DNA from: Petrotoga olearia DSM 13574
GTDB lineage: Bacteria; Thermotogota; Thermotogae; Petrotogales; Petrotogaceae
Direction of reading: 5' to 3'
Length of the DNA: 64,000 bases
Assembly: GCF_002895525.1 (NCBI RefSeq)
Contig: NZ_AZRL01000016.1
Span: 124,001 to 188,000 of the forward strand
The position numbers and the translations under genes are program-made. The stretch's first letter is position 1. Every line of letters begins with the position of its first letter. The notes beneath the pieces were generated by a model. That model was not told the origin of the DNA. It saw nothing but the letters and a program-made list of their open reading frames with translations, and made no database searches. Below are positions 27,876-36,478 of the stretch, piece after piece.

Positions 27876-28853
27876 ATGGAAGCTGTTTACATAAAACAAC
27901 CTCATCAAATTGAAGTAATTAATAAAGAAGAGCCATCTACAAAAGAAAATGAATCATTGATGAGGGTATTAGGCTGTGGAGTTTGTGGAACTGATTTAAA
28001 AATCTTTAAAGGAGAAACTTTGGCTACTTATCCTCTTATACCAGGGCATGAAATCGTTGGAGAAATAGTAAAATCTAGGGTATTTGAGAAAGGAACCAAA
28101 GTTACCATTGATCCAAATAGACCTTGTGGTGTTTGTCAGTACTGTAGGGAGGGCAAAATTCATCTGTGTGAGAATCTAAACGCAGTTGGTGTAAATAGAG
28201 ATGGTGGTTTTGCTGAAATGCTAGCGGTTCCAAATGAACAGATTTATCCCTTAAACGAAAATATACAAGTAAAAGATGCCATATTTGCAGAGCCTCTTTC
28301 CTGTATAGTCCACGGAATAGATCTTTCTAATTTCTCTTACACTGATGAAATAGCAATAATAGGTGGAGGAGCAATAGGTTTGATCTTCGCTATGCTGTTA
28401 AACAGATTTTCAGTAGGAAAAACTACCATATTTGAAGTTTCTCAAGAAAAAATTGAATTTATAAAAAAAGAATTTCGTTTAGAAGTCGAAAATCCTGACA
28501 ATAATCCTCAATCTAAAAAATTTGATAAAGTATTTGAATGCTCTGGAACTATTTCTGGTTTTGAAAGCGCTTATACTTTAGTAAAAAAAGGTGGAAAAAT
28601 TATAGATTTTGGAGTTACACCAAAGGGATCGAAATCAAAGGAAGTAGAGCCTTTTAAAATATATAGTGAGGAAATTTCGATCACGGGTTCTTATGTAAAT
28701 CCTTTCACTATGCAAAGAGCTGTGAAAATTCTTAATAGTAATGAATTCTCTTTTCAAAAATTATTAACCGATGTTGGTGATCTTTCAGAAATAAAAAAGT
28801 ATATATCTTCTGACAAAAAGCCTTTCTTAAAAGCAGCATATATAAATCAATAG
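27876..28853 (+). CDS. Zinc-type alcohol/polyol dehydrogenase
   Basis: 325-residue MDR dehydrogenase, intact. It has the catalytic zinc ligands in GVCGTDLKIF, PGHEIVGEIV and AEPLSCIVHG, a full structural-zinc loop CGVCQYCREGKIHLC, and the NAD-binding motif IGGGAIGLIFAML. The family includes sorbitol, threonine and other polyol dehydrogenases; the substrate cannot be read from the sequence. It starts 14 bases after the defective paralogue and ends at a terminator, so the two form one transcript, perhaps with the kinase upstream. Confidence 0.85.
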   Translation: MEAVYIKQPHQIEVINKEEPSTKENESLMRVLGCGVCGTDLKIFKGETLATYPLIPGHEIVGEIVKSRVFEKGTKVTIDPNRPCGVCQYCREGKIHLCENLNAVGVNRDGGFAEMLAVPNEQIYPLNENIQVKDAIFAEPLSCIVHGIDLSNFSYTDEIAIIGGGAIGLIFAMLLNRFSVGKTTIFEVSQEKIEFIKKEFRLEVENPDNNPQSKKFDKVFECSGTISGFESAYTLVKKGGKIIDFGVTPKGSKSKEVEPFKIYSEEISITGSYVNPFTMQRAVKILNSNEFSFQKLLTDVGDLSEIKKYISSDKKPFLKAAYINQ

Positions 28854-28872
28854 AATTAAAACATAACAAACG

Positions 28873-28902
28873 ATCCCATCTAAATATTAGATGGGATTTT
28901 TA
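28873..28902 (+). terminator. Intrinsic terminator of the dehydrogenase pair
   Basis: Ten-base stem ATCCCATCTA (28873-28882) with TAGATGGGAT (28888-28897), five-base loop, then a T-run. Confidence 0.88.
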
Positions 28903-28982
28903 TTTACATAAAATTTACAATAAATTTTCTTTGATAAATAAAGGGTTTCTGATAATTTTATCTAAAATCTGCCAATTTTCGT

Positions 28983-29005
28983 CCAAAATTTGGAATTATT
29001 TCCAA
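28983..29005. repeat. Overlapping inverted repeats and CCAATT copies upstream of the LacI gene
   Basis: CCAAAATTTGG (28983-28993) overlaps TTGGAATTATTTCCAA (28990-29005). CCAATT also occurs at 28972, 29002 and 29012. They lie 50-85 bases before the LacI promoter and could be binding sites, but no known operator is recognised. Confidence 0.3.
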
Positions 29006-29056
29006 TTAAAGCCAATTGTTATCAAAAAGCTTCAATTTACTCGTCGAGAGTTAATT

Positions 29057-29084
29057 TTGATTTTATAGTTTATTAATTTATAAT
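29057..29084 (+). promoter_or_regulatory. Promoter of the LacI-family regulator gene
   Basis: TTGATT (29057-29062) and TATAAT (29079-29084) with a 16-base spacer. The predicted transcript begins at about 29091, just before a LacI-type operator. Confidence 0.6.
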
Positions 29085-29097
29085 AAGAATTAGTAAC

Positions 29098-29109
29098 GCA
29101 AACGATTGC
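29098..29109. promoter_or_regulatory. LacI-type operator at the regulator's transcription start
   Basis: GCAAACGATTGC is a near-perfect palindrome with a central CG, the usual form of LacI/GalR-family operators. It lies at about +8 of the predicted transcript, where a bound repressor would block its own gene and the isomerase downstream. Confidence 0.5.
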
Positions 29110-29136
29110 TTAACAAATGCTTATGGAGGTAATACC

Positions 29137-30165
29137 ATGCAAAAACCAACAATAAAAGACATTGCAAAAGCTTTGAATATCTCTCCTTCTACAGTTTCAA
29201 GGGCATTGTCTGGTAAACCTGGAGCAAGTGAAGAATTAAGGAGAAAAGTTATAGATACCGCTCAGGAATTAGGATATATGAAAAATCTATCCGCAGGTAC
29301 CCTTAAAAATTCAAAATCAAAGATCATTGGTGTTATAGCGTTTGACATAAGGAACCCTTTCTTTTTGGAATTTTTAAAAGGAGTAGAAGATGTTTTATTC
29401 CCACGTGAATATAAGATTTTGTTAAGTAATGTCGATGAGAATGTGGATAAAGAAAAGACCTATTTAAACTGGATGATCGGTCATGGCGTTGAAGGTATTT
29501 TAGCTTCGCCGGTTACAGAAAAAACTGGTAAAAGTAATTTGAGATTATATCAAGATTTTTTTAAAATGGGCATTCCAATAGTTTTCTACGACAGGTTGTT
29601 TTACAATCAAGATCAGTTTGATCATGTTATTGTTGACAACCAAGATGTAATCATTCAAGCCTTAATACATTTAAAAGAAAATGGTCATGAAAAGATAGGC
29701 ATTTTTTTATCTAAAAAAGGAATATTCACTATAGAAGAAAGGCTCAAAGGATTTCTAAAAGGTTGTAAACTGTTGAATATTCCTGTAAAAAAGGAATGGA
29801 TCTGTGAAGATATATACCCTCATGAAAAAGCTATAGAAGTTTTAAATGGGCTAAAGAGAAAAAATAATTTACCAACGGCGATAATAGCAACAAACAACAA
29901 TTTAACTAAGTATATAGTCTACGCAGTTAAAAAAAATAATATAAAAATCCCTGAAGAACTGTCTTTAATTGGATTTGATGATTCACTTGAAAATGAATTG
30001 ATTGATCCACCTTTAACGACTATAAAACAACCAATATTAGAAGAAGGTAAAATAGCTGCTACATCTTTACTATCAAGGATAGAAGACAGATATGCCAGAC
30101 CTATGAGGGTAGTATTAAAAGGAGAATTAATAGAAAGAAAATCAGTAAAGAATTTGAAATCATAA
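29137..30165 (+). CDS. LacI-family transcriptional regulator
   Basis: 342 residues. The N-terminal DNA-binding domain (TIKDIAKALNISPSTVSRAL, then ELGYMKN and the hinge helix region) is followed by a periplasmic-binding-protein-like sugar-sensing domain (SKIIGVIAFDIRNPFFLEFL, GFDDSLENELIDPPLTTIKQ). It is the only regulator in the sugar island. The isomerase follows 34 bases later and is probably in the same operon. The palindrome at its promoter suggests autoregulation; the inducer is presumably a sugar handled by the island. Confidence 0.9.
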   Translation: MQKPTIKDIAKALNISPSTVSRALSGKPGASEELRRKVIDTAQELGYMKNLSAGTLKNSKSKIIGVIAFDIRNPFFLEFLKGVEDVLFPREYKILLSNVDENVDKEKTYLNWMIGHGVEGILASPVTEKTGKSNLRLYQDFFKMGIPIVFYDRLFYNQDQFDHVIVDNQDVIIQALIHLKENGHEKIGIFLSKKGIFTIEERLKGFLKGCKLLNIPVKKEWICEDIYPHEKAIEVLNGLKRKNNLPTAIIATNNNLTKYIVYAVKKNNIKIPEELSLIGFDDSLENELIDPPLTTIKQPILEEGKIAATSLLSRIEDRYARPMRVVLKGELIERKSVKNLKS

Positions 30166-30199
30166 CAGATAAAAAAATCCAAGAGGAGGTTATTTATAT

Positions 30200-31615
30200 A
30201 TGCAAAAGAGAAAAGTTGGGATAATCACGTTTTCAGACGGTAGAGATTTTGTTCATGAGGAAACCTTAGAGATGAACAAAAAATTTGAAGATAGGTTAGT
30301 AAAAGCGTTAGAAAACACCGGTGAAGTGGAAGTAGTTAGAGCTTCAGACATTGTAAACAAGCCATCCAAAGCAAAAAAAGCTGGAAAAGAAATGATGAAA
30401 GCAGAAGTGGAAATGACGATCTTCAATTATTCTATATGGTGTTGGCCTCACTTGAGCGTTATGGCTTCACTTTATGCCCCTGGACCGTATTTAACTTATG
30501 GCCAAATAAATCCAAAGTATCCTGGAATGGTAGGATTGTTAGCTGCAGCTGGTGCATTAGAACAAATGGGAATATTCCCAGAAAGAGTTTGGGGAGAGCC
30601 AGAAGATCCAACGGTTTTAGAAAAATTGCTTAAATTCATACGAGCCGCCAGTGCTGCTCATAGGTTAAAAGGAGAAAGGTATGGAATGTTTGGTGGAAGA
30701 CCCATGGGAATGTACACAGCATCTGCCAATGGGGATCAATGGATGAAAGAATTTGGAATTGATGTTGAACAGGTAGACCAATATGCATTGGTTTTAAAAG
30801 CCGAAAACATACCATCCCAGAAGAAAAAGAAAGCAAGAGAATGGCTTGAAAAATTAGCAACTGTTAAATATGACGGCAATAGACTCACCCCTGAAATATT
30901 AGAAAAACAGATAGGATTATATTACGCTGCACTTGAAATTATAAAAGAAGAAGAGCTTGATTTTGTTGGATTCAAAGGACAACCTGAAATGACAAATAAT
31001 TATGCAACACTAGATATTGCAGAAGCTTTTTTAAACGATCCGTACGATTTTGATGGTTCAAAGGAACCAATTGTAGCTGCAACAGAAACAGATATGGATG
31101 GAGCTTTAACGATGGAAATCTTTAAACATATTGCTCAAACTCCTGTACTTTTTGCTGACGTAAGACATTACTTTAAAGAGGAGAATTTATTGGATTTAGC
31201 AAACTCTGGACAGCATGCAACTTATTTTGCAGGTAAGTCTAATAGACCTGAAGAAAATTTGAAAAACGTGATTATACATCCAGAAGATTTTTATTTCCCA
31301 GCAGGTGGTGGAGCGGTTAAACACTTTGCAGCTCCGGGAAGAGTCACATTAGCAAGACTTGCAAGACAGGATGGAAATTATGTAATGACGATAGTTCCCG
31401 CTGAGTTTGTTGAACTTTCTGAGGAAGAAAAGAAAAGGCTAAGTGAACAAGTGCAAATTGAATGGCCACATGCATATGCTAAATTAGATACTGATATGGA
31501 TACCTTTTTGGAATATTATCCATGCAACCATACACACGGAGTATATGGAAATTATATAGATGAGTTGGTACATTTTTGTAAGATAAAGGGCATCGATTAT
31601 CAGATTTTGGATTGA
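30200..31615 (+). CDS. L-fucose/L-arabinose isomerase-family protein
   Basis: 471-residue sugar isomerase-like protein of the FucI superfamily. It starts RKVGIITFSDGRDFVHEET, has IRAASAAHRLKGERYGMFGG and GRPMGMYTAS near residues 150-180, and the metal-binding acidic residues likely in FKGQPEMTNNYATLDIAEAF and ATETDMDGALTMEIFKHIAQ. The C-terminal part has NHTHGVYGNY, a plausible metal-ligand histidine group. The substrate is not certain; such proteins act on fucose, arabinose or related sugars. A strong ribosome site (AAGAGGAGG) precedes the ATG. Confidence 0.82.
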   Translation: MQKRKVGIITFSDGRDFVHEETLEMNKKFEDRLVKALENTGEVEVVRASDIVNKPSKAKKAGKEMMKAEVEMTIFNYSIWCWPHLSVMASLYAPGPYLTYGQINPKYPGMVGLLAAAGALEQMGIFPERVWGEPEDPTVLEKLLKFIRAASAAHRLKGERYGMFGGRPMGMYTASANGDQWMKEFGIDVEQVDQYALVLKAENIPSQKKKKAREWLEKLATVKYDGNRLTPEILEKQIGLYYAALEIIKEEELDFVGFKGQPEMTNNYATLDIAEAFLNDPYDFDGSKEPIVAATETDMDGALTMEIFKHIAQTPVLFADVRHYFKEENLLDLANSGQHATYFAGKSNRPEENLKNVIIHPEDFYFPAGGGAVKHFAAPGRVTLARLARQDGNYVMTIVPAEFVELSEEEKKRLSEQVQIEWPHAYAKLDTDMDTFLEYYPCNHTHGVYGNYIDELVHFCKIKGIDYQILD

Positions 31616-31660
31616 AAAAGCTTCGCATAGATTGATTACACTATAATAAAAATATAAAAC

Positions 31661-31752
31661 GCCTGGGAGGAACTAATTATACAAGAAGTTGTATGAAAAT
31701 ACTAAAGAAATAATGAAACAATTATAGGCCTGTTGATTGAAAAATTTAATCG
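31661..31752 (+). pseudogene. Frameshifted gene remnant after the isomerase
   Basis: GGGAGG at about 31672 looks like a ribosome site, but no ATG follows. One frame then reads YKKLYENTKEIMKQL before a stop, and the +1 frame continues IIGLLIEKFNRY. This looks like the start of a gene broken by a lost start codon and a one-base shift. It is too short to identify and the reading is uncertain. Confidence 0.25.
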
Positions 31753-31764
31753 GTATTGAGTTAT

Positions 31765-31790
31765 AGCCCCTTAATGGGGCTTAATTTTTT
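31765..31790 (+). terminator. Intrinsic terminator of the sugar operon
   Basis: Six-base stem AGCCCC (31765-31770) with GGGGCT (31776-31781), loop TTAAT, followed by TAATTTTTT. It separates the isomerase transcript from the large activase-like gene. Confidence 0.75.
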
Positions 31791-31814
31791 GTTTGTTATA
31801 ACATCTTAAGAAAC

Positions 31815-31843
31815 TTGATTATGATTGTAAAATGGTATATCAT
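31815..31843 (+). promoter_or_regulatory. Probable promoter of the large activase-like gene
   Basis: TTGATT (31815-31820) and TATCAT (31838-31843) are 17 bases apart. A leader of about 120 bases would precede the ATG at 31974. Confidence 0.45.
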
Positions 31844-31937
31844 AGTAGAGAGAATAAAATATAGAACAAAGGCTCATCTGGGCGGGCTGGCTGAGAACCA
31901 AAATGCCATTAAAGCAATTGTGAGAGTTTATAAATAA
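31821..31937 (+). other. 38-codon open frame with a GC-rich centre, status unknown
   Basis: An ATG at 31821 opens 38 codons ending at TAA 31937. The middle (HLGGLAENQNAIKAIVRVYK) is protein-like and uses GC-rich codons (CTG, GGC, GGG) that stand out against the AT-rich surroundings. The ATG lies inside the promoter proposed above, so both cannot be fully right. It may be the tail of a deleted gene, a small protein or part of a structured leader. Confidence 0.3.
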
Positions 31938-31973
31938 AGTGATTTTTACAATTTTAAGGAGTGAAAAAACAAC

Positions 31974-34900
31974 ATGTATTACGTTGGGTTTGATATAGGC
32001 TCATCGAGTATTCATGTAGCGGTTATTGACCAGGAAGGAAAACTAAAATACGTTAAAGAAAATATCCCACATTTTGGCGTGCCTTTAAAAAGACTACCAG
32101 AGATATGGGAATCGATAAAGCCTGAACTTGATGGGAAGATACTTTCCACGTCTTTCACTGGAATAGGAGCACAACTTTTCAACAAGATTTTTCCTAATCT
32201 TTTGTTTGATTACGAAAGTGTTACTATTCCCAAAGGCGCTTCATTTCTTGAACCCAATGTTTCTTATGTATTCCACATTGGTGCTAAGGATTCCTATTTT
32301 CTAAGACTTGGACATCTTAAAGAAAAGGTAAACCTTTTAGAGTGGTCAGCTAATAGCAAATGTGGTGGAGGTTCAGGAATCTTAGTTGAAAAACAGTTGA
32401 AAAGGTTATATTTAAAAAACGATTCTGATTTTTTTAAGTTAGATGATTATTCGCATAAAATCGAACTTATGAAAAAATTATATGCACAAGCTGAGAACGA
32501 GGTGAAAGATTATAGTGATATTCAGGGCTTCAACGCGAGATGTGGTGTTGTAATTCAATCAGATTTGATACACGAACAAAACGAAGGTGCTGAAAGACCT
32601 TTTTTGGTTGCAAAATTATACTCTACAGTAGCTAGGAATTATAAAAATGATGTGATTGGAGCTAGAGAACTTGATCCATCTCTGGGGGCTATAGCTACGG
32701 GCGGTGTTTTTTCAAGTGATTATATTCTAAAAAGTTTCAATATTTTAACCGGTTTAAATGTAAAAAGACCAATGCACCATACAGGGGTTGCAGCAATTGG
32801 AATAGCTTTGGAAGCGTTAGAAAAGAAAAACAAATTTGTGATAGATTTTAACCGACTTTCTGAAATTTCTAATTTCACCAAGAGTAAACGTCCCTCTGCT
32901 AAACCTCTTTATGCGTTCCTTGATAAAGTTCACAACTATGAGGGAAAAATTGAACAAGTGCAACCTGATGAGGTTAGAGATGTTACTATTGGAGTAGATG
33001 GTGGTTCAACTACCACAAAAGCTGCAATTGTGGACGTTGAAACTGGAGCCCTCTTAGACAAAATATATATCAGTACCCACGGCGATCCAGAAAGTGCTCT
33101 TAAAGAGGTGTTTAGACACTTAGCCAATAAGTCTAACAATTATAATGTTCTCGGAGTATGTACCACGGGATCAGCCAGAAAATTGTACGAAAGAATTTTG
33201 GTGAGTCAAAACAAAAAAGAAGCTTTAGAAGAGGAAGGATACACAGTTTTAGATGGAGCCGTTGATGAAGTCACATGTCACGCTAAAGGAATTAAATTCC
33301 ACGATGAAAAAATAGATACCATATTTGAAATCGGTGGACAAGATATGAAGTTCACTTCTTTCAAACTAAATGGAGAAGAAGCTACTGATCAGATAAAAGA
33401 GGCTAGGATGAATTACTCATGTCAAGCAGGCGCAGGTCAAACATTGGAGAACATGGCCCAACTGTTAGGCTTAGATGTCAAATCGACACTTCAAGAAGCC
33501 GCATTGAAGGCAGAAAAAGTACCGATTATAGATTCTACATGCGGTGTTTTCATGGAGATGGAAGAAAACCGTTTAATTTCCGAGGGTTTTTCACAAGAAG
33601 AGATAGCCGCAGCCATAATAAGATCCACTGCAGCAAGCTATTTTAATAAGTTCGTTGGGGGTCCACAACATGTTCAAAACAAATGTTCTTGTCAAGGTGG
33701 ACCGGCCTTAGGGAAAGCTTTTCTGGCAGCAATGGCACAAGTTACAAACAAAGATATCTATGCCTATCCCCACAGAGAGTTGTTTGGAGCATGGGGAGCA
33801 GGTCTTTTCCTAAGGGAAGAGATATTGAAATTGAAAAAAGAAGGAAAAGAAGTGCGTTCGGCTTTCAGAGGCTTTGAAGTAGTGGATATGAAATTTGAAA
33901 AAGAAGAGGTAATGTGTTCAGATTACTTTGGCAAATTGTCCTGTAAGGTAAGAAACTGCAAATTAAAAGTCTTTACTATAGCAGGCGAAAAAGTTATAAC
34001 CGGTGGTTTTTGTCCGAGAGGTAACAGTGAAGGGGCAGAAAAAACAAAGGTAGATTATGTTGAAGTTTTTCATAGATTGTTTGAAAAACATTTCGAAGGT
34101 ATAAAATACGAACAGTTAAACGAAACAAATGTCGATAATGAAAAAACGGTAGGTATTCACAGAGCTGGAGTAACCTTAGGAGAAATAGGTATTTGGTCTG
34201 CTGCATTGTTGAGTAAAGTTGGATTTTTACCAGTATTATCTCCAGTCTCAGATGAAGGAATCGCACAAAGAGGTATTAATATTGCTCCTACGGAGTTTTG
34301 CATAGCGATGAAACTCGTTATAGGTCACGGGGATCTGCTGGCAAAAGATAAAAGGATAAAACATCTGTTTAACCCCTCGGTTATTGAAGAAGTAAGAGAT
34401 AAAAAACCTATGAGAAAATTTTGCATATATACTGAGGCTGAAGGTTACTTGTTGCAAGACATATTGGGATTAGAAGAAGATAGAGAGATTCTGCCTGTTC
34501 TTTACTGGAAAGATAAAGAAAGGTCAGCTCAAGCGATATATGGTGAATTAAAAAGAATTGGTTACAATATTTCTAAAGAGGAGATATTAGAAGCTATCGA
34601 TTATGCGGATCAAAAGTTAGAAGCGTTCAAAAGCGATTTACACAAACAAGGGGAAAGATTCTTAAACAAATTAGAAAAAAGTGAAGAGATAGGGTATGTA
34701 GGATTAGGGAGAGATTATGTGGTACTAGACCCTCAAGCTTCCTCACAATCAGGTTCTATGTTCACCAAACAAAGAGGTATGAATTATATCCCTCAAACTT
34801 TCTTGGAAGAGTATTATATAGATATTCCTATAGATAACCTTTCTTTCAACGAATACTGGTATCAAAATTCTCATATCCTTCAAGCATCTATATTCGTGGC

Positions 34901-36437
34901 AAAACATCCTAAACTATTTCCAATAAGACAGATGAATTTCGCTTGTGGACCAGACTCGGTGAAGTTTTATCATGAAGATGAGATATTCAAAATAGCAGAC
35001 AAACCGTTTTTGCATTTAGTAACAGATGCTCAAACCAACAACGCGCCCTTTGTTACTAGGGCTGAGGCTCATGATCGTGTTGTAAAAAAGAGTAAACCAA
35101 AAACGGATTTGGAGTTCAAAGATTTTGTCTTATTCCCGGATGGTCATAAGGACAAATTAAAATTGGGGCAAAGGCAGTGGCTCATTCCTTACATGGGTGA
35201 AGCAAGTAACCTGGGAAAAGCTGTGTTAAAACATTATGGAATAGAAGCCAAAGTTTTACCAACAGCCACAGTTCAAGCTAAGGAAGCGGCGGATAGGTTT
35301 ATCACAACGGAAGTTTGCTTCCCGTTAAGGGGTGTCGTTGGTGACGCAATGGCAACCTTGGAAGAAATAGCCAAAGATAAAGGAAAGGATTGGATAAATG
35401 ACAATACTGTTATTTTTTTACCGACCACTTCTGGGCCATGTCGTTTTGGAAAGTATGGAGAAGTTCTTAAGATTTTTTTACACAAAGAAGGACTAGACAA
35501 CATTCCTATAATCAGCCCATCTGTTGATACAGGTTACTTACAGATAGAAGCACCAGAACAGTTTAAAACCATTTACCAAAAAGCCGATGCATTAATAAAC
35601 GTATTTAGGGCAATAAAAATGGCGGATATGACAGATGATTTAATTAGAAGATTCAGACCGTACGCCGATGATTTTATTGATTTCGATGAAACTACCCAAA
35701 AACTATGGAAAAATTTACAACAATTACTGATAGAAAAAGGTGGTTCTATAAAATATCTAAAAAGATGGGTGAAAGATGCTATAGATACTTTTACAAGATT
35801 ATCCCCAAGTGCAAAAGAGCATTCACTGCCTTTAGTATTATATATAGGAGAAATATATTCAAGGCAACACGATCCATACACAGATTATGTAATGCAAAGA
35901 ATAGAAGAAGAAAGGTTAGAAATAATAAGAGGAACTATTGCTGAATGGTTGGAATATGTTATTTACATTAACGAAAGGAGAAATCCCAACTTACTTTTCA
36001 GATTTGTGGATAATTACATGGGCTTCACCGATTGGCGTTTCAAGAAAATTTTCGGGAATTATTCTAAAGACCATGCCGTTTTACCTAAACCTCAAAAAAT
36101 CATCGATGACATGCAAAATAGTAGAAAGTATCACGGTGATATTGTAGGAGAATCACCTTTAGTAATTGGAATATTTCTAAAATTCTTAAACGGTGAATTA
36201 ACAAAAGGTAGACAAAAAGTCTCCGGGATTTTCCATGTAGGTCCTTTTACTTGTATGCAAGAAGGAGTAGCGATGGCAAAAATGGATGCCATCGCCAAAG
36301 AAGCATCAAAAAGAGATCCTTCGTTAGTTGTCCCGATGGTACATGCTTTTTTCGGTGATTCTGCCAATACGAATCTAGAAGCTGAAATCGCGGCGTTTAG
36401 AGAACAATGCTATCTCAAACAAAAATTGACAAAATAA
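31974..36437 (+). CDS. Giant BadF/HgdC-type ATPase: double acyl-CoA-dehydratase activase domain plus DUF2229
   Basis: 1487 residues. The first ASKHA ATPase domain begins YYVGFDIGSSSIHVAVIDQE and the second, near residue 335, VTIGVDGGSTTTKAAIVDVE. The second contains FEIGGQDMKF and the two cysteines that bridge a [4Fe-4S] cluster in activases (SCQAGAGQTLENM and STCGVFMEMEENRLISEG). A DUF2229-like region follows (VGIHRAGVTLGEIGIWSAAL near 720), and the C-terminal third resembles 2-hydroxyacyl-CoA-dehydratase-type cluster proteins. Such proteins are thought to couple ATP hydrolysis to low-potential electron transfer; the partner is unknown. It stands alone. TAAGGAGTG precedes the ATG. Confidence 0.82.
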   Translation: MYYVGFDIGSSSIHVAVIDQEGKLKYVKENIPHFGVPLKRLPEIWESIKPELDGKILSTSFTGIGAQLFNKIFPNLLFDYESVTIPKGASFLEPNVSYVFHIGAKDSYFLRLGHLKEKVNLLEWSANSKCGGGSGILVEKQLKRLYLKNDSDFFKLDDYSHKIELMKKLYAQAENEVKDYSDIQGFNARCGVVIQSDLIHEQNEGAERPFLVAKLYSTVARNYKNDVIGARELDPSLGAIATGGVFSSDYILKSFNILTGLNVKRPMHHTGVAAIGIALEALEKKNKFVIDFNRLSEISNFTKSKRPSAKPLYAFLDKVHNYEGKIEQVQPDEVRDVTIGVDGGSTTTKAAIVDVETGALLDKIYISTHGDPESALKEVFRHLANKSNNYNVLGVCTTGSARKLYERILVSQNKKEALEEEGYTVLDGAVDEVTCHAKGIKFHDEKIDTIFEIGGQDMKFTSFKLNGEEATDQIKEARMNYSCQAGAGQTLENMAQLLGLDVKSTLQEAALKAEKVPIIDSTCGVFMEMEENRLISEGFSQEEIAAAIIRSTAASYFNKFVGGPQHVQNKCSCQGGPALGKAFLAAMAQVTNKDIYAYPHRELFGAWGAGLFLREEILKLKKEGKEVRSAFRGFEVVDMKFEKEEVMCSDYFGKLSCKVRNCKLKVFTIAGEKVITGGFCPRGNSEGAEKTKVDYVEVFHRLFEKHFEGIKYEQLNETNVDNEKTVGIHRAGVTLGEIGIWSAALLSKVGFLPVLSPVSDEGIAQRGINIAPTEFCIAMKLVIGHGDLLAKDKRIKHLFNPSVIEEVRDKKPMRKFCIYTEAEGYLLQDILGLEEDREILPVLYWKDKERSAQAIYGELKRIGYNISKEEILEAIDYADQKLEAFKSDLHKQGERFLNKLEKSEEIGYVGLGRDYVVLDPQASSQSGSMFTKQRGMNYIPQTFLEEYYIDIPIDNLSFNEYWYQNSHILQASIFVAKHPKLFPIRQMNFACGPDSVKFYHEDEIFKIADKPFLHLVTDAQTNNAPFVTRAEAHDRVVKKSKPKTDLEFKDFVLFPDGHKDKLKLGQRQWLIPYMGEASNLGKAVLKHYGIEAKVLPTATVQAKEAADRFITTEVCFPLRGVVGDAMATLEEIAKDKGKDWINDNTVIFLPTTSGPCRFGKYGEVLKIFLHKEGLDNIPIISPSVDTGYLQIEAPEQFKTIYQKADALINVFRAIKMADMTDDLIRRFRPYADDFIDFDETTQKLWKNLQQLLIEKGGSIKYLKRWVKDAIDTFTRLSPSAKEHSLPLVLYIGEIYSRQHDPYTDYVMQRIEEERLEIIRGTIAEWLEYVIYINERRNPNLLFRFVDNYMGFTDWRFKKIFGNYSKDHAVLPKPQKIIDDMQNSRKYHGDIVGESPLVIGIFLKFLNGELTKGRQKVSGIFHVGPFTCMQEGVAMAKMDAIAKEASKRDPSLVVPMVHAFFGDSANTNLEAEIAAFREQCYLKQKLTK

Positions 36438-36478
36438 GGACCTACTTTAATTTTTAGTTAAAAAGCCTAAAGTGAAAA

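Noticed and set aside
31889-31896. GGCTGAGA, a core motif of the TPP riboswitch, in the leader of the large activase-like gene
   Set aside because: The rest of the TPP aptamer (the ACCTGATCTGG region and the closing stems) is absent, and the downstream gene is not in thiamine metabolism.
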